A stretch of 23,206 nt of DNA from Ruminococcus flavefaciens (GTDB lineage Bacteria; Bacillota; Clostridia; Oscillospirales; Ruminococcaceae), in NCBI GenBank assembly GCA_002310115.1, contig DBYI01000046.1, positions 1 through 23,206 on the forward strand, read 5' to 3'. The notes below the pieces were generated by a model. That model was not told the DNA's origin. It saw only the letters and a list, made by a program, of their open reading frames with translations, and did not search any database. Made by a program: the position numbers and the translations under genes. Below, one piece after another: positions 1-6,863 of this stretch; position 1 is the first letter of the stretch; each line of letters starts with the position of its first letter.

Positions 1-116
1 ATTCTTTTTTTCTGTCAAACTCGGGTTATATCATATATTGATTTATAATACAATAGATTATGCAAAAATTGCTATGTATTTTTTTCAAGTCGTTTTTTGT
101 GCATTTTGTTGTAAGA

Positions 117-320
117 TCAATCGAAAAATGTAAAAAGTTCTTCAACTGTTGTGTGGAACACTTTTGCAATATCCATTGCAAGTTTCAGGGAAGGATTATA
201 CAGCCCTTTTTCAAGCCGGATTATGGTTTCACGGCGTACTCCCACAAGATTGGCTAACTCGTCTTGCTTCATGTTATACTTAGCTCGGTACTCCTTGAGT
301 TTTGTCCTTAGTTCAGGCAT
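117..320 (-). CDS. Small XRE-family HTH transcriptional regulator
   Basis: The 67-residue protein is almost entirely one helix-turn-helix domain. The scanning helix is MKQDELANLVGV (about residues 17-28) and the recognition helix starts RRETIIRLEKG, followed by YNPSLKLAMDIAKVF, which is the standard Cro/CI (XRE) layout of the stand-alone YozG-like regulators. The ATG at 320 overlaps the stop of the upstream membrane gene by one base (TAATG), and a GAGGAGG ribosome site lies inside that gene's last codons, so the two are translationally coupled. Family members paired with small membrane proteins usually repress their own operon. The three palindromes at 814-892 are the obvious operator candidates. 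The DNA target is inferred, the fold is clear. Confidence 0.9.
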   Translation of the reverse strand: MPELRTKLKEYRAKYNMKQDELANLVGVRRETIIRLEKGLYNPSLKLAMDIAKVFHTTVEELFTFFD

Positions 321-790
321 TATTCGTCCTCCTCTGCTTTAGGTGTCCTGTCGAGAATGAGGAAGATTACGCTCTTAACAAAATAGTGGAATCCCCAAAG
401 GAAAAGGCCGAGATTAACCACGTCGCTACCTTTTATGCTGAATATTTCGTTGTGCCTAGAATTGCCCCATAATATCATGAGCCAACCGATGAACCAGACG
501 GCCAATAACAAGGCATATCCAGCGTAGGCGGATGATCTTGTTTCAAGTTCGCGGTATAGCTCATCTGGTTTTTCTGCTTTTTTGTATTTAACTACAATAT
601 ATATAAATCCTGCTATTCCAATAATGATTGCTGTAGGAAAGAATATACTGGAAAAATTTTCCAACGATTTGCTGTGAAATTTTTCTTTCAATGTGCCTAT
701 GGCTGTTGCTGACATTATGAATGCTCCGCAGAAAAGGCTGATTAATGCACCTTTCTTGAGGGGGAATGTTTTCTTGACTTTGTTTTTCAT
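320..790 (-). CDS. Four-helix integral membrane protein of unknown function
   Basis: The protein has 156 residues with four hydrophobic segments at about 14-33, 48-68, 88-108 and 122-146, a basic N-terminus (MKNKVKKTFPLKK) and an acidic C-terminus (KAEEDE). An upstream in-frame ATG at 841 exists, but the ATG at 790 is preceded at good spacing by AGGAG and the longer start falls inside the -10 region, so 790 is chosen. It is the first gene of a two-gene operon with the XRE regulator and is driven by the promoter at 841-869. Small membrane proteins partnered with YozG-like regulators are common in Firmicutes, and their biochemical function is generally unknown. I do not assign one. Confidence 0.85.
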   Translation of the reverse strand: MKNKVKKTFPLKKGALISLFCGAFIMSATAIGTLKEKFHSKSLENFSSIFFPTAIIIGIAGFIYIVVKYKKAEKPDELYRELETRSSAYAGYALLLAVWFIGWLMILWGNSRHNEIFSIKGSDVVNLGLFLWGFHYFVKSVIFLILDRTPKAEEDE

Positions 791-813
791 GATGATTACT
801 CCTTTCTTGCTGG

Positions 814-892
814 GTGATATAATTATCACTTTCTGTGACAATTATATCACTCAAATAAGCACTTGTCAATACAAAAGTGATTAATTTATCAC
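814..892. promoter_or_regulatory. Three 16-bp palindromic operator candidates
   Basis: Three copies of GTGAYW-N4-TATCAC occur: GTGATATAATTATCAC (814-829), GTGACAATTATATCAC (835-850) and GTGATTAATTTATCAC (877-892). Start-to-start spacings are 21 and 42 bp, close to two and four turns of B-DNA, so all three would face the same side of the helix. One covers the -10, one lies downstream of the start site and one lies just upstream of the -35. The likely ligand is the XRE protein encoded at 117-320, by inference. Confidence 0.8.
841..869 (-). promoter_or_regulatory. Consensus sigma-A promoter of the membrane protein/XRE operon
   Basis: On the minus strand TTGACA (864-869) and TATAAT (841-846) are separated by exactly 17 bp. 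Both hexamers match consensus, so the promoter should be strong unless repressed. Its -10 hexamer lies inside one of three palindromic operator candidates. Confidence 0.85.
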
Positions 893-1015
893 TTTTGGCG
901 AAACACACAAAAACAAATGCGGATTTTGTGACATGATAGAAATAACATTCTTTGCCAATGTAACTGTTTATAGCAAGAAATTTTGATCAATTGTTGTAAA
1001 TTAACAAAATATTTG

Positions 1016-1044
1016 TTGACTTGTAAATAAAAATGCGATATAAT
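1016..1044 (+). promoter_or_regulatory. Sigma-A promoter of the LRR gene
   Basis: TTGACT (1016-1021) and TATAAT (1039-1044) are spaced by 17 bp. The start codon at 1107 follows an AAGGTGGAG ribosome site. Confidence 0.8.
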
Positions 1045-1106
1045 AATATAAAATAGAGCATTGACGAAATTGGTTAATTTTCATTGCTGAAAGAAGGTGG
1101 AGCATA

Positions 1107-2255
1107 ATGTTTGTACAGGGAAAATGCTATAAATGTGGCGGATTCCTTGCTGTCGACGAAACGGAGGACGCATCGGTATGTCCGTTCTGCAAAAAGTCCT
1201 TTATCGTTGAAAAGGCTATAAAATGCTTTAACGAAACAGCTCCTCAGGATATTGACGTAAAAATCACCTCATACAACTACGATAGCGATTTCGTTGTGGA
1301 GAGAAGCGTTCTTATACGTTATAACGGCTATACCAAAAACGATGTCAGGATACCTGACGGAATTACAGTAATCGGTGAAAACGCTTTTCAGGGCATGAAT
1401 AATATTGAGTCAATGTATATTCCAGACGGAGTGGAGATGATCAGTGAGGGTGCGTTTGCTGGTTGCAAGAATTTGCAGTCTATTCGTATTCCTGATAGTG
1501 TAGAAACTATTGATAGAGATGCTTTTAATGGCTGTGTGGGACTGAAAGAAATCAATTTCCCCGACAGTATAAAAAACATTGAAGCAAGTGTTTTAACAGG
1601 TTGCACAAGTCTCGAATCGGTCAATATTCCTCAGGGGATAGAACTGCTTCCGTGGCGTATTTTTGAGGGATGTACAAGTTTGAAATATATTGTTATTCCT
1701 CAGAAAGTGAAAACTATTGAGGACTTTGCATTTGCGGAGTGTACTGCTCTTGAGGATATTAAGTTTGAGTGTATGCGTTCGGATGATGATACTTTGGAAG
1801 GAATTTTCAGGATTGGTATGAATGCGTTTAGGAACTGCAAGAGCCTTAGCAGCATAAATATTCCAGAAACAGTCAAATATATAGGGAATCAGGCGTTCAG
1901 AGGTTGCTCTAAATTAAAGAAGCTTTATATTCCTGAAAGTGTGAAAGCCATTTATCCTCTTGCTTTTGCGGACTGCACAGATCTTGAGCAGGTTTCTTTC
2001 GCAGGTGAAACAGAGCTCTACAGAGGAAGCAACCCATATAAGTTCGAGAAAAACTCAGCTACTTTTCATAATTGTCCGAAGCTTCTGAATATAGAGTATA
2101 ATAAACTTCAGAAGAATTACTGGGCTTTCCCTGCATACAATAAAGCTCAGGAGCCCATAAATATGGACATTGGTAGATGCAGACATTGCGGCGGAGAATT
2201 CAAAGGAATCTTTGATAAAGTGTGTTCCGTTTGCAAGACGCCTAAGGATTATTAA
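1107..2255 (+). CDS. BspA-type leucine-rich-repeat protein with a zinc ribbon at each end
   Basis: The 382-residue protein has three parts. Residues 7-28 form a CxxC...CxxC zinc ribbon (C7, C10, C25, C28). About residues 75-320 are 8-9 repeats of the BspA/TpLRR (LRR_5) type, with the pattern IxIPxxVxxIxxxAFxxCxxLxxI, for example IPDGVEMISEGAFAGCKNL. The last 25 residues are a second zinc ribbon (CRHCGG...CSVC). There is no signal peptide, so unlike secreted BspA adhesins it should stay in the cytoplasm. The ATG at 1107 is set by an AAGGTGGAG site and a promoter at 1016-1044. It is a single-gene unit ending at the hairpin 2263-2307. The repeats suggest protein binding and the ribbons suggest a nucleic-acid or protein contact, but the role is unknown. 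Confidence 0.9.
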   Translation: MFVQGKCYKCGGFLAVDETEDASVCPFCKKSFIVEKAIKCFNETAPQDIDVKITSYNYDSDFVVERSVLIRYNGYTKNDVRIPDGITVIGENAFQGMNNIESMYIPDGVEMISEGAFAGCKNLQSIRIPDSVETIDRDAFNGCVGLKEINFPDSIKNIEASVLTGCTSLESVNIPQGIELLPWRIFEGCTSLKYIVIPQKVKTIEDFAFAECTALEDIKFECMRSDDDTLEGIFRIGMNAFRNCKSLSSINIPETVKYIGNQAFRGCSKLKKLYIPESVKAIYPLAFADCTDLEQVSFAGETELYRGSNPYKFEKNSATFHNCPKLLNIEYNKLQKNYWAFPAYNKAQEPINMDIGRCRHCGGEFKGIFDKVCSVCKTPKDY

Positions 2256-2262
2256 GATATTG

Positions 2263-2310
2263 AAATCCCTCACAACATTTTCTGTTTGAAAAAACTGTGA
2301 GGGATTTTGA
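2263..2310. terminator. Shared terminator between convergent genes
   Basis: Arms AAATCCCTCACA (2263-2274) and TGTGAGGGATTT (2296-2307) form a perfect 12-bp stem, with A/T-rich flanks on both sides. It lies between the stop codons of the convergent LRR and Nudix genes and can serve both. Confidence 0.8.
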
Positions 2311-2322
2311 TATTCATTATTA

Positions 2323-2784
2323 TCAGCTTTTCAGGTATTTTTTGACTTCTTCAAATATTCTTACTTTTATTTTTTCGGGTACGGTATTCTTGGGAAGTTT
2401 ATCGATTGGGAAGAATTTCTGTTCGAAAGCTTCTTCTTTCTGAACTTTCATTTCTCCCGAAAAGTTTCGACATATGTACAGTATTCCCGCAAGGTAAACT
2501 TGGTCGCCGTTGGGATACTCATAGAAGGAATCCTTTCCCGAAAGCTCCATGAAATATTCAAGCTTTCCGCATAAAAGTCCTGTTTCTTCAAGTACTTCCC
2601 TGCGCGCACATTCTTCAAAGCTCTCGCCAAGTTCCATTGAGCCAGCGGGATAGTCCCACCAACCGTTGTCAGTGCGCCTGCCGAGAAGTATCTCTTTTTT
2701 CTCATTTATAAGTATTACTCCTGCACCAGCCATGATGAGTGGTCTGTTACCAAGTGCTTTGCGAAGTTCTAAAATATATCCCAT
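2323..2784 (-). CDS. Nudix hydrolase
   Basis: The 153-residue protein is one Nudix domain. The full Nudix box GX5EX7REUXEEXGU is present at residues 48-70: G48, E54, R62-E63, E66-E67, G69. The glutamates REVLEE coordinate the divalent metal used to cleave a nucleoside diphosphate linked to another group. The preceding NGWWDYPAG is typical of MutT-like members that clean up or sense nucleotide derivatives, but the substrate cannot be read from sequence. The start at 2784 follows AGGAG, and a promoter (TTGACA 2837-2842, TATAAT 2813-2818 on the minus strand, 18-bp spacer) sits just upstream. It is monocistronic and diverges from the T-box unit. Confidence 0.92.
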   Translation of the reverse strand: MGYILELRKALGNRPLIMAGAGVILINEKKEILLGRRTDNGWWDYPAGSMELGESFEECARREVLEETGLLCGKLEYFMELSGKDSFYEYPNGDQVYLAGILYICRNFSGEMKVQKEEAFEQKFFPIDKLPKNTVPEKIKVRIFEEVKKYLKS

Positions 2785-2812
2785 ATAGGTACTCCTGTAA
2801 TTTTTTTGATTA

Positions 2813-2842
2813 ATTATATCATAATTGACTCTGTGATGTCAA
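2813..2842 (-). promoter_or_regulatory. Promoter of the Nudix gene
   Basis: Minus-strand TTGACA (2837-2842), 18-bp spacer and TATAAT (2813-2818), 29 bp before the start codon. Confidence 0.7.
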
Positions 2843-2894
2843 ATAGAAATGTGAGTAAAAGGTGAGTAAAAAATACTTATTTTTAAAAAGGGTA

Positions 2895-2923
2895 TTGACA
2901 AATGAGTTGCTGTGTGATATAAT
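2895..2923 (+). promoter_or_regulatory. Consensus sigma-A promoter of the T-box unit
   Basis: TTGACA (2895-2900), 17-bp spacer, TATAAT (2918-2923). Initiation near 2930 would place the start of the T-box stem I at the 5' end of the transcript. Confidence 0.85.
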
Positions 2924-2927
2924 TCAA

Positions 2928-3196
2928 ACAGAAGCTATGAGGAAGCCAAGCAAAGTATAGCCAATGTCTTCAGAGAGCCGACGGTAGGTGTGAGTCGGTG
3001 ATAAGCAATGCTGTGTATCCCTTCTGAGCTGAAGTGCTGAAAGTTATCAGTAAGCGCTTCCGTGATTCTGCGTGAATGAATAGGACTTGCTGGAGTCTGA
3101 AGTGGTGTTACGCAATAGCGGCACAATTTGAGTGGTACCGCGGGTAATCAGTTAATGATACTCGTCTCAAAGTTTCCCCTTTGAGACGAGTTTTTT
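2928..3196 (+). ncRNA. T-box leader (tRNA-sensing riboswitch)
   Basis: The leader carries the hallmark T-box core GAGTGGTACCGCGGG (3130-3144, canonical AGGGUGGNACCGCG). A strong terminator follows: arms ACTCGTCTCAAA (3160-3171) and TTTGAGACGAGT (3180-3191), then six T. GAGT at 3130-3133 can pair with ACTC at 3160-3163, which is the mutually exclusive antiterminator arrangement. Stem I is recognisable: a K-turn-like ATGA/TGA near its base, an AGTA S-turn motif (2954-2957), the AGAGAG bulge, a CCGAC/GTCGG distal helix and a GGTAGGTG distal loop. The variable T-box base is T (3136), so the sensed tRNA should have A at position 73. The specifier region reads TGTATCC (3014-3020). Val GTA, Tyr TAT and Ile ATC fit A73, while Cys TGT and Ser TCC do not. 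The exact codon is unresolved. Confidence 0.92.
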
Positions 3197-3282
3197 GTTT
3201 TTCGCGGCAAAAGACAGAGGCAGTAGTTTTTCTGCGTCAGTTTCATTTTCCAGTAATAAACAATTTTTAAGGAGAGATTATT

Positions 3283-5634
3283 ATGAGCGAAATGACGAAA
3301 TTACAGAATGCTGAAGTTAGAATTAAGGAAGTAGCAGAGCGAATTTCACATCTGCGAGAGGACCTTGGTATTTCAATCGAGGAAATGGCTGCCGTAACTG
3401 ATTATTCTGTGGATGAATATAAAAGGCTTGAATCAGGCGAACAGGATTTCAGCTTTACTTTTATATATAAATGTGCCAACAAATTCAATGTTGAGATAAC
3501 TGATCTCATGGAGGGAAGCAGTCCTGAGCTTAGCGGCTATACAGTTACTCGTAAAGGAGAGGGAGTTCCTATCGTCCGCAGAAAGGGTTTTGCCTACAAC
3601 CGCCTTGCTTCAAGATTCAAGAACAAGACTGTTGAACCTTTTCATGTAGTAATTCCATACTCCGAGGAAGCTCTTTCACAGCCACTGCACATGGCAAGCC
3701 ATGCGGGGCAGGAAATGGATATTGTTTTAAAAGGAACGCTGCGTATGACAGTAGGTTCTCATACTGAGATACTCCATGAGGGAGATTGTATCTACTATGA
3801 CAGTTCCATGCCCCATGACGAAGTTGCTCTCGGTGGCGAGGATTGCGAGATATATGCATTTGTTATGCCTCCACGTGGAACGACAGGCATGACAGAATAC
3901 AAAGAGCACGTTGCCGAACATCATCTTACAAATGTGGATAAGGCAGGTCTGCTGCATCCTGTAGCAGAAAAGTTCATACAGTGTGAAACTACCGAAGAGG
4001 GTATACTCAGCGGAGTTCACTTTGTCAATCAGGATAAGTTTAATTTTGCATATGATATAGTTGATGCAATGGCAGAAAAATGTCCTGATAAGACGGCTAT
4101 GATTTATGTTGATGTCAATAAGAACGAGCGCCGTTTTACATTTAAGGATATCAAGAAGTATTCATGTCAGACAGCGAATTATTTTAAGTCCCTCGGAATT
4201 AAAAAGGGCGATCGTGTAATGCTCATACTTAAGCGCCACTATCAGTTCTGGTTCTCAATAATCGCACTTCACCGCATTGGAGCTCTCGTTATCCCTGCGT
4301 CGAATATGCTAAAGGAACACGATTTAGAATATCGCTTCAATTCTGCTAAGGTTTCGGCTATAGTATGTACTGCTGATGGCGAGGTCGCTGACGAGGTTGA
4401 TAAGGCATGTGCAGTATCGCCCACACTCAAAACAAAGATAATGGTGAATGGTCAGCGTGATGGCTGGCATGATTTTAATGAAGAGCTTTCTGCATACAGT
4501 ACTCATTTTGAGCGTACTGCTGATACCCCATGCGGTACTGATCCAATGCTTATCTTCTTCAGTTCTGGTACATCTGGCAACCCGAAACTTGTCCTTCACA
4601 GTTATCAGTATCCGCTTGGTCACTATGTAACTGCACGTTACTGGCAGAATGCCAATCCTAACGGCCTACACTTCACTATTTCAGACACAGGTTGGGGTAA
4701 GGCTCTCTGGGGGAAGCTTTACGGTCAGTGGATGTGCGAAGCTGCTGTATTTGTATATGACTTTGAGCGTTTTCATGCAGATGATATTCTTCCTATGTTT
4801 AAAAAGTATAATGTTACTTCATTCTGTGCACCACCTACAATGTATCGTTTCTTTATTAAGGAAGATCTTTCAAAATATGACCTATCATCTCTCAAGTATG
4901 CTTGTATTGCAGGTGAGGCTTTAAATCCAGAGGTTTTCCATCAGTTCTACCGTGCAACAGGTATCAAGCTCATGGAGGGCTTCGGTCAGACAGAGACAAC
5001 ACTTACTATCGCAAATGTTGTGGGTATGGAGCCTAAGCCGGGAAGCATGGGCAAGCCAAATCCACAGTACGATGTTCAGGTCCTTCTTCCAGATGGTACT
5101 CCTGCAGGTGTTGGTGAAACCGGTGAAATTTGTGTAAAGCTCAAGGACAGCAGCGCTGTTGGCTATGGCGTTCCCGGACTTGCGCTTTGCTACTATGGTG
5201 ATGAGGAAAATACTGCCGAGACATGGCGTGACGGTTTTTATCACACTGGCGATACTGCATGGGTGGATGAGGATGGTTATTTCTGGTACGTTGGTCGAGT
5301 TGACGATGTTATCAAATCTTCAGGCTATCGTATTGGACCATTTGAGATTGAAAGTGTTCTTATGGAACTTCCATATGTGCTGGAATGTGCAGTTACGGGC
5401 GTTCCTGATGAAATAAGAGGTCAGGTGGTAAAGGCTACTATCGTTCTTACTAAGGATAAGACAGGCTCTGAAGAACTTATCAAGGAGATAAAGGATTATG
5501 TCAAGGAGCGTACCGCACCTTATAAGTATCCAAGAGTTATTGAGTTTGTTCCTGAACTGCCGAAGACTGTAGGCAGCGGCAAAATTCGCCGTGCTGCTAT
5601 CCGTGAAATGGATAAGGCAAAATATCAAAAGTAA
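3283..5634 (+). CDS. XRE-cupin-acyl-CoA ligase fusion (AMP-forming, MACS-like)
   Basis: This is one 783-residue polypeptide with three domains. Residues about 15-75 are an XRE helix-turn-helix (HLREDLGISIEEMAAVTDYS). Residues about 110-205 are a cupin with candidate metal residues H136, H140 and E144 and a second motif at GDCIYYDSSMPHDEV. Residues about 240-783 are an AMP-forming ligase of the ANL superfamily. Its motifs are intact: P-loop SSGTSGNPK (427-435), GFGQTETT (566-573), YHTGD (653-657), GRVDDVIKSSGYRIG (671-685) and the C-terminal GSGKIRR with catalytic Lys767. SDTGWGKALWGKLYGQW is the signature of medium-chain acyl-CoA synthetases, so the expected reaction is carboxylate + ATP + CoA to acyl-CoA + AMP + PPi. 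The start follows AAGGAGAG. It is the only gene downstream of the T-box. The acid used is unknown. Confidence 0.9.
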   Translation: MSEMTKLQNAEVRIKEVAERISHLREDLGISIEEMAAVTDYSVDEYKRLESGEQDFSFTFIYKCANKFNVEITDLMEGSSPELSGYTVTRKGEGVPIVRRKGFAYNRLASRFKNKTVEPFHVVIPYSEEALSQPLHMASHAGQEMDIVLKGTLRMTVGSHTEILHEGDCIYYDSSMPHDEVALGGEDCEIYAFVMPPRGTTGMTEYKEHVAEHHLTNVDKAGLLHPVAEKFIQCETTEEGILSGVHFVNQDKFNFAYDIVDAMAEKCPDKTAMIYVDVNKNERRFTFKDIKKYSCQTANYFKSLGIKKGDRVMLILKRHYQFWFSIIALHRIGALVIPASNMLKEHDLEYRFNSAKVSAIVCTADGEVADEVDKACAVSPTLKTKIMVNGQRDGWHDFNEELSAYSTHFERTADTPCGTDPMLIFFSSGTSGNPKLVLHSYQYPLGHYVTARYWQNANPNGLHFTISDTGWGKALWGKLYGQWMCEAAVFVYDFERFHADDILPMFKKYNVTSFCAPPTMYRFFIKEDLSKYDLSSLKYACIAGEALNPEVFHQFYRATGIKLMEGFGQTETTLTIANVVGMEPKPGSMGKPNPQYDVQVLLPDGTPAGVGETGEICVKLKDSSAVGYGVPGLALCYYGDEENTAETWRDGFYHTGDTAWVDEDGYFWYVGRVDDVIKSSGYRIGPFEIESVLMELPYVLECAVTGVPDEIRGQVVKATIVLTKDKTGSEELIKEIKDYVKERTAPYKYPRVIEFVPELPKTVGSGKIRRAAIREMDKAKYQK

Positions 5635-5664
5635 TATAAATCTACCAATTTTTCTAGAATTATA

Positions 5665-5702
5665 AAGCTCTCACAAATCAAATCTTATGATTGTGAGAGC
5701 TT
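5665..5702. terminator. Terminator between the ligase and alpha/beta hydrolase genes
   Basis: Arms AAGCTCTCACAA (5665-5676) and TTGTGAGAGCTT (5691-5702) form a perfect 12-bp stem between convergent stop codons. The flanks are A/T-rich on both sides, so it can act in both directions. Confidence 0.75.
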
Positions 5703-5733
5703 AATTATTTCATCATGATTTTTCGTAAACACT

Positions 5734-6519
5734 TTAATGTGTAGAAAGCCATGAAGTGATAATGTTTTCAAATATTTCAGGTTGTTCTATCTGAAGATTA
5801 TGTCCTGCTTTATCCACAACACAGTAAGTTGAATTAGGATAGATTTTCATAAGGTCAAATTGATCTTTATATCCTACTTCTGTATCTTGTTTTGCTGTAA
5901 TTATAAGAATAGGGATATTGCATGGTGAAGTAAATTTATCAGGATCAAAGGAAAAAGCACCTTCAAGAGTATTATTGAGATACTCCCAATCTGCTTCTGC
6001 AAGAGCAGGCATTATATCTCTTTCATACCTTATCCATACATCTTTTGTGAGCATGATATTCATCATTGTAAAGCTGTTTCGTTGTTCTTCTGTTAACTTT
6101 GCAAGAAGCTCTGTATCTTGTTCCTGTACTGTCAGCGGTTCTACTCTTCCTTGACGAACTCCTGGAATAATACATGGACATAACAGAACTATCTTTAGTA
6201 TCAACTCTGGATAGTGGTTTACAAAGCCTCTTGTCAGCAAACCACCATAAGACTGACCTATTATGATGAATTTACCTTTGATAATATCATTTGCAAAACT
6301 GTGTAATAGTCTCAGTATATCATCCGAATTATTAATATTATTGCTTTCAGATTTGCCCATTCCCGGCAGATCAATATAGTAACGTTTATATCCCTCAAGC
6401 TTAGAAAATACAGGTTCAAAAGCAGCTTTCATTGTAAGTTTGCTTATACCCCAGCCATGTATGATAAGCACGGGTATTCCTTCACCGATGACTTCATAGT
6501 CGATTATCTTGTACTTCAT
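5734..6519 (-). CDS. Alpha/beta hydrolase
   Basis: The 261-residue protein has the usual length and motif order of a soluble alpha/beta hydrolase. HGWG at 21-24 provides the oxyanion hole, GQSYGG gives the nucleophile Ser90, LIITAKQD gives Asp212 and KAGHN gives His240, so the catalytic triad is complete. There is no signal peptide or membrane segment. The start at 6519 follows AAGGAAG, and a promoter (TTGATA 6598-6603, TATAAT 6575-6580 on the minus strand, 17-bp spacer) lies upstream. It is a single-gene unit. Substrate is not predictable. Esterase, lipase-like and C-C hydrolase activities all occur with this scaffold. Confidence 0.9.
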   Translation of the reverse strand: MKYKIIDYEVIGEGIPVLIIHGWGISKLTMKAAFEPVFSKLEGYKRYYIDLPGMGKSESNNINNSDDILRLLHSFANDIIKGKFIIIGQSYGGLLTRGFVNHYPELILKIVLLCPCIIPGVRQGRVEPLTVQEQDTELLAKLTEEQRNSFTMMNIMLTKDVWIRYERDIMPALAEADWEYLNNTLEGAFSFDPDKFTSPCNIPILIITAKQDTEVGYKDQFDLMKIYPNSTYCVVDKAGHNLQIEQPEIFENIITSWLSTH

Positions 6520-6574
6520 ATTACTTCCTTTACGATTTTCGATGTATTATTTCAAACGTAATCTGACGGTATTG

Positions 6575-6603
6575 ATTATAACATAGGAAATTGTAAATAT
6601 CAA
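6575..6603 (-). promoter_or_regulatory. Promoter of the alpha/beta hydrolase gene
   Basis: Minus-strand TTGATA (6598-6603), 17-bp spacer, TATAAT (6575-6580). It begins only about 15 bp from the end of repeat copy A. Confidence 0.65.
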
Positions 6604-6615
6604 GTTCTAGACTAC

Positions 6616-6754
6616 TAGTGAACTCTCCCCTACCTAAAGAGGAAGGGGCTTCATAAGAAGAATGGTATTTAAGTTTCCACCTAAAAATCCGGCATTCATC
6701 CCCTCTTTCACTTCGCTTAGAAGCGGGGGTATTCTGCCGTGATATAGATAAATA
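6616..6754 (-). repeat. Dispersed repeat copy A (MITE-like, possibly IS200/IS605-derived)
   Basis: On the minus strand this copy starts ATATTTATCTATATCACGG and ends GGGGAGAGTTCACTA. Both ends and most of the interior match copy B at 17683-17839. It contains two hairpin-forming blocks, one with CCCCCGCTTCTAAGCG and one with CCCCTTCCTCTTTAGG, joined by AGGTGGAAACTTAAATACC. It has no coding capacity and no simple terminal inverted repeats. Subterminal hairpins without inverted termini recall the ends of IS200/IS605 elements, so a non-autonomous derivative is a reasonable but unproven identity. Confidence 0.75.
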
Positions 6755-6777
6755 TTTGTCTGAAAAAATTTTTTATA

Positions 6778-6803
6778 ATCATGTTACACTTTACTTACAT
6801 GAT
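6778..6803. promoter_or_regulatory. Inverted repeat around a possible promoter of sigma pair 1
   Basis: ATCATGT (6778-6784) and ACATGAT (6797-6803) are a 7-bp inverted repeat surrounding TTTACT (6790-6795), a candidate -35 with TATATA 16 bp downstream. This may be the promoter and operator for the sigma gene at 6864. It lacks the ATGCAACC element seen before the other two sigma genes. Confidence 0.35.
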
Positions 6804-6863
6804 GTGAATGATATATATGAAAGCAGAACCATGGAAGACTTTCAAAAGATTGGAGGAACAAAA

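Noticed and set aside
2935..3126. 63-residue minus-strand frame
   Set aside because: It is antisense to the T-box leader, whose RNA structure explains the conservation.
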